Assembly (NCBI GenBank): GCA_900469615.1
Contig: UBYA01000015.1
Location: forward strand, 1 to 64,000
Direction of reading: 5' to 3'
DNA: 64,000 nucleotides
Source of the DNA: Hyphomicrobiales bacterium
GTDB lineage: Bacteria; Pseudomonadota; Alphaproteobacteria; Rhizobiales; Rhizobiaceae
Shown here: positions 25,803 to 33,478 of the stretch, piece after piece
Layout of the letters: each line of letters begins with the position of its first letter
Numbering within the stretch: position 1 is the stretch's first letter
The notes under the pieces: generated by a model
What the model was told of the DNA's origin: nothing
Seen by the model: only the letters and a program-made list of their open reading frames with translations
The model's database searches: none
Translations under genes and position numbers: made by a program

Positions 25803-26705
25803 ATGGATTATTTTATCCAGCAGCTCTTAAACGGGCTGACTCTCGGGTCGATCTACGGCCTGATCGCCATTGGCTATACCATGGTTTACGGCATCATCGG
25901 CATGATCAACTTTGCCCATGGTGATGTCTTCATGCTCGGCGGTTTTGCCGCTCTCATCACCTATCTGGTCCTCGTCTCGCTTTTTGCCGGCCTGCCGGTA
26001 GCGGTCATGCTGCTGGTCATGCTCATCGTCGCCATGCTGATGACGAGCCTTTGGAACTGGGTGATCGAGCGGGTCGCCTATCGGCCGTTGCGCGGCTCCT
26101 TCCGGCTTGCGCCGCTGATCACGGCAATCGGCATGTCGATCGTGCTGTCGAACTTCATCCAGGTCGCCCAGGGCCCGCGCAACAAGCCGATCCCGACATT
26201 GATAGGCGACGTCTACAACATCGGCGGCGTGTCGATATCGCTGAAGCAGATCATCATCTTCGTCGTGACGATCGTGCTGCTTGCCGCCTTCTGGTATCTG
26301 GTCAACAAAACAGCGCTCGGCCGCGCCCAGCGCGCCACCGAGCAGGACCGCAAGATGGCGGCGCTGCTCGGCATCAATGTCGACCGCACCATTTCCGTCA
26401 CCTTCATCATGGGTGCCGCGCTCGCTGCCGTGGCCGGCACGATGTATCTGATGTATTATGGCGTCGCCAACTTCACGGACGGTTTCGTGCCGGGCGTCAA
26501 GGCTTTCACCGCGGCTGTTCTCGGCGGCATCGGTTCGCTGCCGGGCGCGGTTCTCGGCGGCCTGATGATCGGCTTCATCGAATCCTTCTGGTCTGGCAAC
26601 TTTCCCATCGCGTATAAGGATGTCGCGACCTACGCCATCCTCGCCTACGTGCTGATCTTCAAGCCGACGGGTATTCTCGGCCGGCCGGAAGTCGAAAAGG
26701 TATAA
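25803..26705 (+). CDS. livH: branched-chain amino acid ABC transporter permease LivH
   Basis: LivH, 300 residues, an inner-membrane permease with about eight transmembrane helices. The opening MDYFIQQLLNGLTLGSIYGL and GIIGMINFAHGDVFMLGGF are typical, and the coupling-helix region RAQRATEQDRKMAALLGINV contacts the ATPase. AGGGGAAATGACAT precedes the start. It is first in a livHMGF cluster that ends with its own binding protein gene. Confidence 0.95.
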   Translation: MDYFIQQLLNGLTLGSIYGLIAIGYTMVYGIIGMINFAHGDVFMLGGFAALITYLVLVSLFAGLPVAVMLLVMLIVAMLMTSLWNWVIERVAYRPLRGSFRLAPLITAIGMSIVLSNFIQVAQGPRNKPIPTLIGDVYNIGGVSISLKQIIIFVVTIVLLAAFWYLVNKTALGRAQRATEQDRKMAALLGINVDRTISVTFIMGAALAAVAGTMYLMYYGVANFTDGFVPGVKAFTAAVLGGIGSLPGAVLGGLMIGFIESFWSGNFPIAYKDVATYAILAYVLIFKPTGILGRPEVEKV

Positions 26706-26709
26706 CGCC

Positions 26710-28101
26710 ATGGCAAATTCAAATTTCGTTGCAGGCAAGACCGCGCCCGGCCTTGTCCGGAAAGGGATTACGGATGCCCTCTGGGCCGCGGTCATAGCCT
26801 TCGGCATGTTCGTCCTCTATATCGGTCTCAAGACCGATCAGAACATGGACAACAAGCTGATCATCGTGCAGCGCTGGGGCCTTCTGGCGATCATCGTTGC
26901 CATTGCCGCCGTTGGCCGCTTTGTCATGACGGTCGCCGTTCAGCCCTATCTGGCCGCGCGCAAGGCAGCCAAGGCCAAGGTCGTGCAGGTGGAAGGCGAG
27001 CCCGGCTTCGTCGCCAGGCACTTCAACAAGATCGCGCTCGTGCTGCTGCTCATCTATCCGATTGCGGCGGTGGTCATGTTGGGCCCGCAGGGATCGCTCA
27101 CCTACGTCGACAATTTCGGCATCCAGATCCTGATCTATGTGATGCTCGCATGGGGCCTGAATATCGTTGTCGGTCTCGCCGGCCTGCTCGATCTGGGTTA
27201 TGTCGCCTTCTATGCCGTCGGCGCCTATTCCTATGCTCTGCTTTCGATGCATTTCGGCCTGTCCTTCTGGCTGCTCCTGCCGATATCGGGCATCCTCGCC
27301 GCGCTTTGGGGCATGATCCTGGGCTTTCCGGTCCTGCGCCTGCGCGGTGACTATCTGGCGATCGTCACATTGGCCTTCGGTGAAATCATCCGTATCGTGC
27401 TGACCAACTGGACCGATGTGACGCAGGGCAGCTTCGGCATCTCCAACATCACCAAGGCATCGCTGTTCGGCCTCTATACCTTCGACCTCAAGGACCCGCA
27501 CAACTTCATCCGGTCCTTCGGGCTGCCGATTTCGTCGGCCTGGTACAAGATCTTCCTGTTCTACGTCATCCTGGGACTCTGCATGCTGACCGCCTATGTG
27601 ACGATCCGCCTGCGGCGCATGCCGATCGGACGTGCCTGGGAAGCATTGCGCGAGGATGAAATCGCCTGCCGTTCGCTCGGCATCAACACGGTGACGACGA
27701 AGCTGACCGCTTTCGCCACAGGCGCGATGTTCGGCGGTTTCGCAGGGTCTTTCTTTGCGGCGCGCCAAGGTTTCGTCTCGCCGGAGTCCTTCGTATTCCT
27801 CGAATCCGCCGTGATCCTGGCGATCGTGGTTCTCGGCGGCATGGGGTCGCTCAAGGGCATCGCGATTGCCGCGATCGCCATGGTCGGCGGCACCGAGCTG
27901 CTGCGCGACATGGATTTCCTGAAGCTGGTCTTCGGTGACGACTTCACGCCGGAACTCTACCGCATGTTGATCTTCGGCCTTGCCATGGTGATCGTGATGA
28001 TCGTCAAACCGCGCGGCTTTGTCGGCACGCGTGAGCCGACGGCGTTCCTCAAGGAGCGAAAAGCAGTCTCCGGCAGCTTTACCAAGGAGGGCCACGGCTG
28101 A
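26710..28101 (+). CDS. livM: branched-chain amino acid ABC transporter permease LivM
   Basis: LivM, 463 residues, the second permease. Like E. coli LivM it carries an extra N-terminal region, here about 130 residues with three hydrophobic helices, before the conserved core beginning YVMLAWGLNIVVGLAGLLDL. The coupling segment RAWEALREDEIACRSLGINT is intact. It starts five bases after livH and its stop overlaps the livG start. Confidence 0.95.
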   Translation: MANSNFVAGKTAPGLVRKGITDALWAAVIAFGMFVLYIGLKTDQNMDNKLIIVQRWGLLAIIVAIAAVGRFVMTVAVQPYLAARKAAKAKVVQVEGEPGFVARHFNKIALVLLLIYPIAAVVMLGPQGSLTYVDNFGIQILIYVMLAWGLNIVVGLAGLLDLGYVAFYAVGAYSYALLSMHFGLSFWLLLPISGILAALWGMILGFPVLRLRGDYLAIVTLAFGEIIRIVLTNWTDVTQGSFGISNITKASLFGLYTFDLKDPHNFIRSFGLPISSAWYKIFLFYVILGLCMLTAYVTIRLRRMPIGRAWEALREDEIACRSLGINTVTTKLTAFATGAMFGGFAGSFFAARQGFVSPESFVFLESAVILAIVVLGGMGSLKGIAIAAIAMVGGTELLRDMDFLKLVFGDDFTPELYRMLIFGLAMVIVMIVKPRGFVGTREPTAFLKERKAVSGSFTKEGHG

Positions 28102-28973
28102 TGAACGCTGTGACCAGAACCCCCGACGACATCCTGCTGAAGGTCGACCACCTGTCGATGAAGTTCGGCGGCCTGATGGCGATCAACGACTTCTCCTTCG
28201 AGGCGAAGCGCGGCGACATCACGGCGCTGATCGGGCCGAACGGCGCCGGCAAGACCACGGTGTTCAACTGCATCACCGGTTTCTACAAGCCGACGATGGG
28301 CATGATCACGCTCAACCAGAAGAGCGGCAAGGACTATCTGCTGGAGCGGCTTCCGGATTTCCGGATCACGCGCGAAGCCAAGGTGGCGCGTACCTTCCAG
28401 AATATCCGCCTGTTCTCGGGCCTCACCGTGCTCGAGAACCTGCTGGTGGCGCAGCATAACAAGCTGATGCGCGCCTCCGGCTACACGATCCTCGGCCTGC
28501 TCGGCATCGGTCCCTATCGGGCCGAGGCGAAGAACGCGATCGAGCTTGCGCGCTTCTGGCTCGAAAAGGCCGATCTCGTCGATCGTGCCGACGATCCTGC
28601 CGGCGATCTCTCCTATGGTGCGCAACGCCGCCTGGAAATCGCCCGCGCCATGTGCACGGGTCCGGAACTGCTTTGCCTGGATGAGCCGGCAGCCGGCCTC
28701 AATCCTCGTGAATCCCTGGTGCTCAACGAGTTCCTGCGCAGCATCCGCAAGGACACAGGCACATCGATCCTGCTGATCGAGCACGACATGTCCGTGGTCA
28801 TGGAAATCTCCGACCATGTCATCGTGCTCGAATACGGGCAGAAGATCGCCGACGGCACGCCGGAGGAGGTCAAGAACGATCCGAGGGTGATCGCCGCCTA
28901 TCTGGGTGTCGAGGATGAGGAAGTGGAAGAGGTGATTGCCGAAGTCGAACACCTCCAAGAGGGTGAAAACTGA
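28101..28973 (+). CDS. livG: branched-chain amino acid ABC transporter ATPase LivG
   Basis: LivG, 290 residues. Walker A is IGPNGAGKTTVFNCITGF, the signature region reads DLSYGAQRRLEIARAM, Walker B is LLCLDEPAAGLNP and the switch His is in IEHDMSVV. The signature has SYGAQ rather than LSGGQ, usual for LivG. A C-terminal extension of about 25 acidic residues (GVEDEEVEEVIAEVEHL) goes beyond the E. coli length. The start codon shares one base with the livM stop. Confidence 0.96.
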   Translation: MNAVTRTPDDILLKVDHLSMKFGGLMAINDFSFEAKRGDITALIGPNGAGKTTVFNCITGFYKPTMGMITLNQKSGKDYLLERLPDFRITREAKVARTFQNIRLFSGLTVLENLLVAQHNKLMRASGYTILGLLGIGPYRAEAKNAIELARFWLEKADLVDRADDPAGDLSYGAQRRLEIARAMCTGPELLCLDEPAAGLNPRESLVLNEFLRSIRKDTGTSILLIEHDMSVVMEISDHVIVLEYGQKIADGTPEEVKNDPRVIAAYLGVEDEEVEEVIAEVEHLQEGEN

Positions 28974-29701
28974 TGGCGGGGCAACCACTTCTGAAAGTCG
29001 CGGGTGTCGAAACCTATTACGGCAATATCCGGGCTCTGGCCGGCGTCGATATCGAAGTCAACAGCGGCGAGATCGTTAGTCTGATCGGCGCCAACGGCGC
29101 GGGTAAATCGACGCTGATGATGACGATCTGCGGCAGCCCGCAGGCGCGTACCGGGTCGGTCACTTTCGATGGCCGCGATATCACGCGCATGCCGACGCAC
29201 GAGATCGCACGGCTGCGCATCGCCCAGTCGCCCGAAGGGCGGCGCATCTTTCCGCGCATGACGGTCTATGAAAACCTGCAGATGGGCGCGAGCCTCGACA
29301 AGCTCAAATATTTCAACGAGGACGTCGAGAAGATCTTCACGCTCTTCCCGCGCCTGAAGGAGCGTCAGTCGCAACGCGGCGGCACGCTTTCGGGCGGCGA
29401 GCAGCAGATGCTGTCGATCGGCCGCGCCCTCATGGCGCGCCCAAAGCTCCTGCTGCTGGACGAGCCGTCGCTCGGTCTTGCGCCGCTGATCGTCAAGGGC
29501 ATCTTCGAGGCCATCAAGGTCCTGAACCAGACTCAGGGGCTGACGGTGTTCCTCGTCGAGCAGAATGCCTTTGCGGCGCTGAAGCTTTCCGACCGGGCCT
29601 ATGTGATGGTCAACGGCCGGGTGACGATGAGCGGCTCCGGCCAGGAACTGCTCGCCAATCCGGAAGTGCGCGCCGCCTATCTCGAAGGCGGCCATCATTG
29701 A
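28973..29701 (+). CDS. livF: branched-chain amino acid ABC transporter ATPase LivF
   Basis: LivF, 242 residues. Walker A is IGANGAGKSTLMMTICG, the signature is LSGGEQQMLSIGRALM, and Walker B is LLLLDEPSLGLAP. The Q-loop region carries AQSPEGRRIFPRMTV, typical of LivF. It overlaps the livG stop by one base, so the two ATPases are probably made in equal amounts. Confidence 0.96.
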   Translation: MAGQPLLKVAGVETYYGNIRALAGVDIEVNSGEIVSLIGANGAGKSTLMMTICGSPQARTGSVTFDGRDITRMPTHEIARLRIAQSPEGRRIFPRMTVYENLQMGASLDKLKYFNEDVEKIFTLFPRLKERQSQRGGTLSGGEQQMLSIGRALMARPKLLLLDEPSLGLAPLIVKGIFEAIKVLNQTQGLTVFLVEQNAFAALKLSDRAYVMVNGRVTMSGSGQELLANPEVRAAYLEGGHH

Positions 29702-29725
29702 GTTTCGTTCCGCGGAGAATCTGAC

Positions 29726-30079
29726 ATGCAGGGACTTTTCTTCGACAGCGATACCGGTGGCCGCGTCGTCATTCGCGCGATCATCGTCATCCTTGGGTTC
29801 TGGACCGCATGGCGCGCCGGCCGCGCTGTGGCTTCCAATTGGGAATCCTATCCGCTTGTCGTCATCTACAGCTTTTTGATCGGCCTCGGATTGCAATTCC
29901 TGCACCATGCGCTGTTCAACGGCCCGGTATTCGACATCGTCATCTACATCATCGATGTCGTTCTTCTGCTGGTCTTTGCGACGGCAGGTTACAGGTATCG
30001 CCGTACCGATCAGATGGTGAATAATTATTACTGGCTCTATGAAAAGACCTCGGCCTTTTCTTGGAAGAAGAAGAATTGA
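29726..30079 (+). CDS. small three-helix membrane protein of liv operon (DUF6867-like)
   Basis: A 117-residue protein with three predicted membrane helices: VVIRAIIVILGFWTAW (about 12-27), LVVIYSFLIGLGLQFLHHAL (about 44-63) and FDIVIYIIDVVLLLVFATAG (about 69-88). It ends in a tyrosine- and lysine-rich tail (VNNYYWLYEKTSAFSWKKKN). I associate it from memory with DUF6867. Its position 24 bases after livF, before the binding-protein gene, suggests a helper of the importer, but no function is known to me. GGAGAATCTGAC precedes the ATG. Confidence 0.75.
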   Translation: MQGLFFDSDTGGRVVIRAIIVILGFWTAWRAGRAVASNWESYPLVVIYSFLIGLGLQFLHHALFNGPVFDIVIYIIDVVLLLVFATAGYRYRRTDQMVNNYYWLYEKTSAFSWKKKN

Positions 30080-30082
30080 CAG

Positions 30083-30101
30083 TGTGCCTAAACTAGGCAC
30101 A
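30083..30101. repeat. short inverted repeat before livJ
   Basis: TGTGCCTA-AAC-TAGGCACA has two perfect eight-base arms with a three-base loop, starting four bases after the small membrane protein gene. It may be a pause or operator site; no T run follows. Confidence 0.5.
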
Positions 30102-30123
30102 GTCTGCACGCAGAGTGAGCGTC

Positions 30124-30159
30124 ATCCTGCCCATAACAACAAATGATACGGGGCAGGAT
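30124..30159. repeat. second inverted repeat before livJ
   Basis: ATCCTGCCC and GGGCAGGAT form perfect nine-base arms around an 18-base loop. Lying between the permease/ATPase genes and the separately expressed binding protein, it could trim or stabilise transcripts. Confidence 0.5.
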
Positions 30160-30262
30160 CATGCTTCCAGAGTTCGGAATGCAAGCGTTACCGGCGTGAT
30201 GATTGGTGGGTATCGCGCAGGGCAGATCAAACGGAACCCGCTCAAAAATTGGGAGTAATAAT

Positions 30263-31384
30263 ATGAAGAAGTATCTTCTGTCGGCAGTGGCATTGTCGGC
30301 GATGATCGCATTCGGCGGCGTTGCGAAGGCCGATGTCATCATTGCCGTCGGCGCGCCCCTCACGGGCCCGAATGCCGCGTTTGGCGCGCAGCTTCAGAAG
30401 GGCGCCGAGCAGGCTGCCGCCGATATCAATGCGGCTGGTGGCATCAATGGGGAAAAGATCAAGATCGAACTCGGCGATGACGTATCCGACGCCAAGCAGG
30501 GCGTTTCGGTTGCCAACAAGTTCGTCGCCGATGGTGTCAAGTTCGTTGTCGGTCACTTCAACTCGGGCGTTTCCATCCCGGCTTCGGAAGTCTACGCCGA
30601 AAACGGCATTCTGGAGATTTCGCCGGCTGCCACCAACCCGACCTACACCGAGCGTGGCCTTTGGAACACCTTCCGTACCTGCGGCCGTGACGACCAGCAG
30701 GGTATCGTTGCCGCCAAGTACATCGTCGACAATTTCAAGGGCGCGAAGATTGCCGTCGTTCACGACAAAACCCCATACGGCCAAGGCCTTGCCGATGAAA
30801 CCAAGAAGAACCTAAATGCCGCTGGCGTTACGGAAGTTCTTTATGAAGGCATTACTCCCGGCGACAAGGACTACTCGGCCCTCATCGCCAAGATGAAGCA
30901 GGCAGGCATCGATTTCGTCTACTACGGTGGTCTCCACACCGAAGCCGGCCTGATCCTGCGCCAGATGGCCGACCAGGGCGTGAAGGCTCACTTCATGTCG
31001 GGTGACGGTATTGTCACCAACGAGCTTGCTTCCATCGCCGGCGATGCCGTCGACGGCACGCTGATGACGTTCGCGCCGGATGCACGCAAGAATCCGGCTG
31101 CTGCCGATCTCGTGACCAAGTTCCGCGCTGCCGGTTACGAACCGGAAGGTTACACCTTCTACAGCTATGCGGCGATGCAGGTCATTGCCGCTGCCGCCAA
31201 GGCTGCCGGCTCGAACGACCCGATGGCCGTTGCCGACGCAATCAAGGCAAAGGGTCCGTTCAAGACCGCGATCGGTGACCTTAGTTTCAACTCAAAGGGC
31301 GACATCACCCGCCCGGACTACGTCATGTACAAGTGGTCCAAGGGGTCCGACGGCAAGTACAACTACGCCGAGATCGGGAAGTAA
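30263..31384 (+). CDS. livJ: branched-chain amino acid ABC transporter substrate-binding protein
   Basis: A 373-residue periplasmic binding protein of the LivJ/LivK family. A Sec signal peptide (MKKYLLSAVALSAMIAFGGV) ends near AKADVIIAVG. The mature part shows VGAPLTGPNAAFGAQLQKGA, VGHFNSGVSIPASEVYAENG and the ligand-hinge YGGLHTEAGLILRQM. Start at 30263 with GGGAGTAATAAT upstream. The gap of 183 bases from the previous gene and a strong terminator after the stop indicate it can be transcribed on its own, as usual for abundant binding proteins. J versus K naming is arbitrary. Confidence 0.92.
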   Translation: MKKYLLSAVALSAMIAFGGVAKADVIIAVGAPLTGPNAAFGAQLQKGAEQAAADINAAGGINGEKIKIELGDDVSDAKQGVSVANKFVADGVKFVVGHFNSGVSIPASEVYAENGILEISPAATNPTYTERGLWNTFRTCGRDDQQGIVAAKYIVDNFKGAKIAVVHDKTPYGQGLADETKKNLNAAGVTEVLYEGITPGDKDYSALIAKMKQAGIDFVYYGGLHTEAGLILRQMADQGVKAHFMSGDGIVTNELASIAGDAVDGTLMTFAPDARKNPAAADLVTKFRAAGYEPEGYTFYSYAAMQVIAAAAKAAGSNDPMAVADAIKAKGPFKTAIGDLSFNSKGDITRPDYVMYKWSKGSDGKYNYAEIGK

Positions 31385-31425
31385 GCCTCGCGGCGCCGGT
31401 TTACGGCACGCTCTATATATGAAGG

Positions 31426-31450
31426 AGCCCGGCCAATGGCCGGGCTTTTT
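31426..31450 (+). terminator. rho-independent terminator of livJ
   Basis: AGCCCGGCC-AAT-GGCCGGGCT is followed by TTTT, 42 bases past the livJ stop. Confidence 0.95.
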
Positions 31451-31542
31451 CGCTTCGGGCCCCAACCCATCACCGCGTTCGCCATTTCCTTCGCGGCAGA
31501 CCTGCTTTAAGTCTTCCTTCCTATCGGCAGGAGGATGGCAGC

Positions 31543-32514
31543 ATGAGCAAACCCCGTATTCTCGTTACCCGGCGCTGGCCGGCCTCGGTCGGGGCGGTGC
31601 TTTCGGAGCGCTTCGACGCCACGTTGAACAAGGACGACGTCGCCCTCGATTCCGGGCAGTTGCGCGAAGCGCTGCATGCCTATGACGCCGTGCTGCCGAC
31701 GGTCTCCGACAAGCTTCCGGCCGCTCTCTTCGAAGGTCAGACGATCAGGACGAAAATTCTCGGTAATTTCGGCGTCGGCTTCAACCACATCGATATCGCC
31801 GCTGCCAGACAGAAAGGTATCGTCGTCACCAATACGCCCGGCGTCCTGACCGACTGTACGGCCGATATCGCCATGCTGCTTCTTCTCTCCGTTGCCCGGC
31901 GCGGCGGCGAAGGCGAGCGCGAGGTCAGGGCCGGTGCATGGACCGGCTGGCGGCCTACCCATCTGGTCGGCACCAAGGTTACGGGAAAGACCGTCGGCAT
32001 CATCGGTTTCGGCCGTATCGGCCGCGCCTTTGCGCAGCGCTGTCATTTCGGCTTCGGCATGGATGTCGTCTTCTACAATCGCTCCGCCATCGATCCGATG
32101 GAGGCGTCGCGTTATGGCGCCATGCAGTTGCAGACGGTGGAGGACGTTCTCGACGTTTCGGATTTCGTCTCGCTGCATTGCCCCGGAGGTGCGGAGAATC
32201 GCCACTTGATGAACGCGGCACGCTTCGCGGCGATGAAGCCCGGTGCTTTCCTGATCAATACGGCAAGGGGCGACGTCGTCGACGAGGTGGCGCTGATTGC
32301 GGCCTTGGAGCAAGGAACGATCCGTGGTGCCGGCCTCGATGTCTATGAAGCGGAGCCGCATGTTCCCGAGCGGCTGCGGGCCATGGACAATGTCGTGCTC
32401 CTTCCGCATCTCGGCAGCGCTACGGAGGAGACGCGCACCGCCATGGGCATGAAGGTGGTGGACAATATCACCGCTTTCTTTGCCGGGCAGGAGCCGCCGG
32501 ACCGCGTGGTCTGA
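31543..32514 (+). CDS. D-2-hydroxyacid dehydrogenase (glyoxylate/hydroxypyruvate reductase type)
   Basis: A 323-residue NAD(P)-dependent dehydrogenase of the D-2-hydroxyacid family. The dinucleotide loop is VGIIGFGRIGRAFAQRCHFG at about residues 150-170. The catalytic triad appears as Arg in LHCPGGAENRHLMN/INTARGDVVDEVAL, Glu in YEAEPHVPE and His in LLPHLGSATEETR. The pattern fits glyoxylate or hydroxypyruvate reductase (D-glycerate dehydrogenase), which would link to glycine metabolism from the sox genes, but substrate is not certain. AGGAGGATGGCAGC precedes the ATG. It converges with the response regulator gene 39 bases away. Confidence 0.88.
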   Translation: MSKPRILVTRRWPASVGAVLSERFDATLNKDDVALDSGQLREALHAYDAVLPTVSDKLPAALFEGQTIRTKILGNFGVGFNHIDIAAARQKGIVVTNTPGVLTDCTADIAMLLLLSVARRGGEGEREVRAGAWTGWRPTHLVGTKVTGKTVGIIGFGRIGRAFAQRCHFGFGMDVVFYNRSAIDPMEASRYGAMQLQTVEDVLDVSDFVSLHCPGGAENRHLMNAARFAAMKPGAFLINTARGDVVDEVALIAALEQGTIRGAGLDVYEAEPHVPERLRAMDNVVLLPHLGSATEETRTAMGMKVVDNITAFFAGQEPPDRVV

Positions 32515-32553
32515 TCGCTTTTCCTCCGCTTGCGGAGAGTGGGAGTGAATTCT

Positions 32554-33477
32554 CTATACTTCATGCAGCACATGCGCGGCCTTTACGGCGGCGGATGCGC
32601 GGTTCTCGACGCCGAGCTTTACGTAAATCTGCTCCAGATGCTTGTTCACCGTGCGGGCGGATAGGCCAAGGATTTCGCCGATGTCGCGGTTGGACTTGCC
32701 TTTGGCGAGCCAGAGAAGGACTTCGGATTCACGCTGCGTCAGCGAAAAATGCTGGCGCAGGATATCGTCATCGGCGCGCTGGTTGGTGGCTGTCAGGCGA
32801 AAGAGATATTCGTCGGCGCCGATGGCACCGAGGAAGGTGAATTGCAGGGCGGACTGGCCGCCATTGCTGATCGACAGAAGATTGTCGCGCCCCGGCCCGA
32901 GCCGCTCCCGTTCCAGCATGAAGGCGGCGATGTGTTTGGAGGCGAGGTCGAGGCCGTCGTCGCTGCCGGTGGCGGCATTGATGAGACGGGTCGCCTGTGG
33001 CGTCGACCAATGGATGGCGCCGTTGCCCTTGACGGCGAGCAGATGGCGGCCCGCGGCATCGAGCGCCACCCTGGCGCTCTGGGCGGAACGGGCGTTGCGC
33101 AGGTGGACGCGGATGCGGGCGCGCAGCTCATCCACATTGATCGGCTTGGTGAGATAGTCGACACCGCCCGATTCCAGCGCATGCACCACATACTCGGTTT
33201 CGGTAAGTCCCGTCATGAAGACGACGGGAATCTGGGCGATGCCGGCATTGGCTTTCAGCCGGCGGCAGGTTTCGAAACCATCCATCGACGGCATGACGGC
33301 ATCGAGCAGGATGATATCCGGCGTGATGCGTTCGACGATGTTCAGCGCGGCCGATCCGGATGTCGCGATCAGCACGGAAAAACCGGACTGTTCGAGCGCG
33401 TCGGTCAGGAAGCCTAAAGCCTCCGGCGAATCGTCCACCAGCAAGACTATGTCGCGGGGAAGGGTGGGCTCGGCCAA
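32554..33477 (-). CDS. LuxR-family response regulator, partner of the transporter-like kinase
   Basis: A 307-residue response regulator, longer than the usual 210-220. The receiver domain (1-125) has Asp15-Asp16 and phosphoacceptor Asp59 in IILLDAVMPSMDGFETCRRL, with lysine in DYLTKPIN. A middle region (about 130-240) resembles a degenerate PAS sensor, with VDAAGRHLLAVKGNGAIHW-like start. The C-terminal LuxR helix-turn-helix is SLTQRESEVLLWLAKGKSNR followed by ILGLSARTVNKHLEQIYVKL. The start is a TTG at 33477, one base after the kinase stop, with AAGGTAG upstream, so translation is coupled. It should regulate the divergent urea genes (inference). Confidence 0.88.
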   Translation of the reverse strand: MAEPTLPRDIVLLVDDSPEALGFLTDALEQSGFSVLIATSGSAALNIVERITPDIILLDAVMPSMDGFETCRRLKANAGIAQIPVVFMTGLTETEYVVHALESGGVDYLTKPINVDELRARIRVHLRNARSAQSARVALDAAGRHLLAVKGNGAIHWSTPQATRLINAATGSDDGLDLASKHIAAFMLERERLGPGRDNLLSISNGGQSALQFTFLGAIGADEYLFRLTATNQRADDDILRQHFSLTQRESEVLLWLAKGKSNRDIGEILGLSARTVNKHLEQIYVKLGVENRASAAVKAAHVLHEV

Positions 33478-33478
33478 T

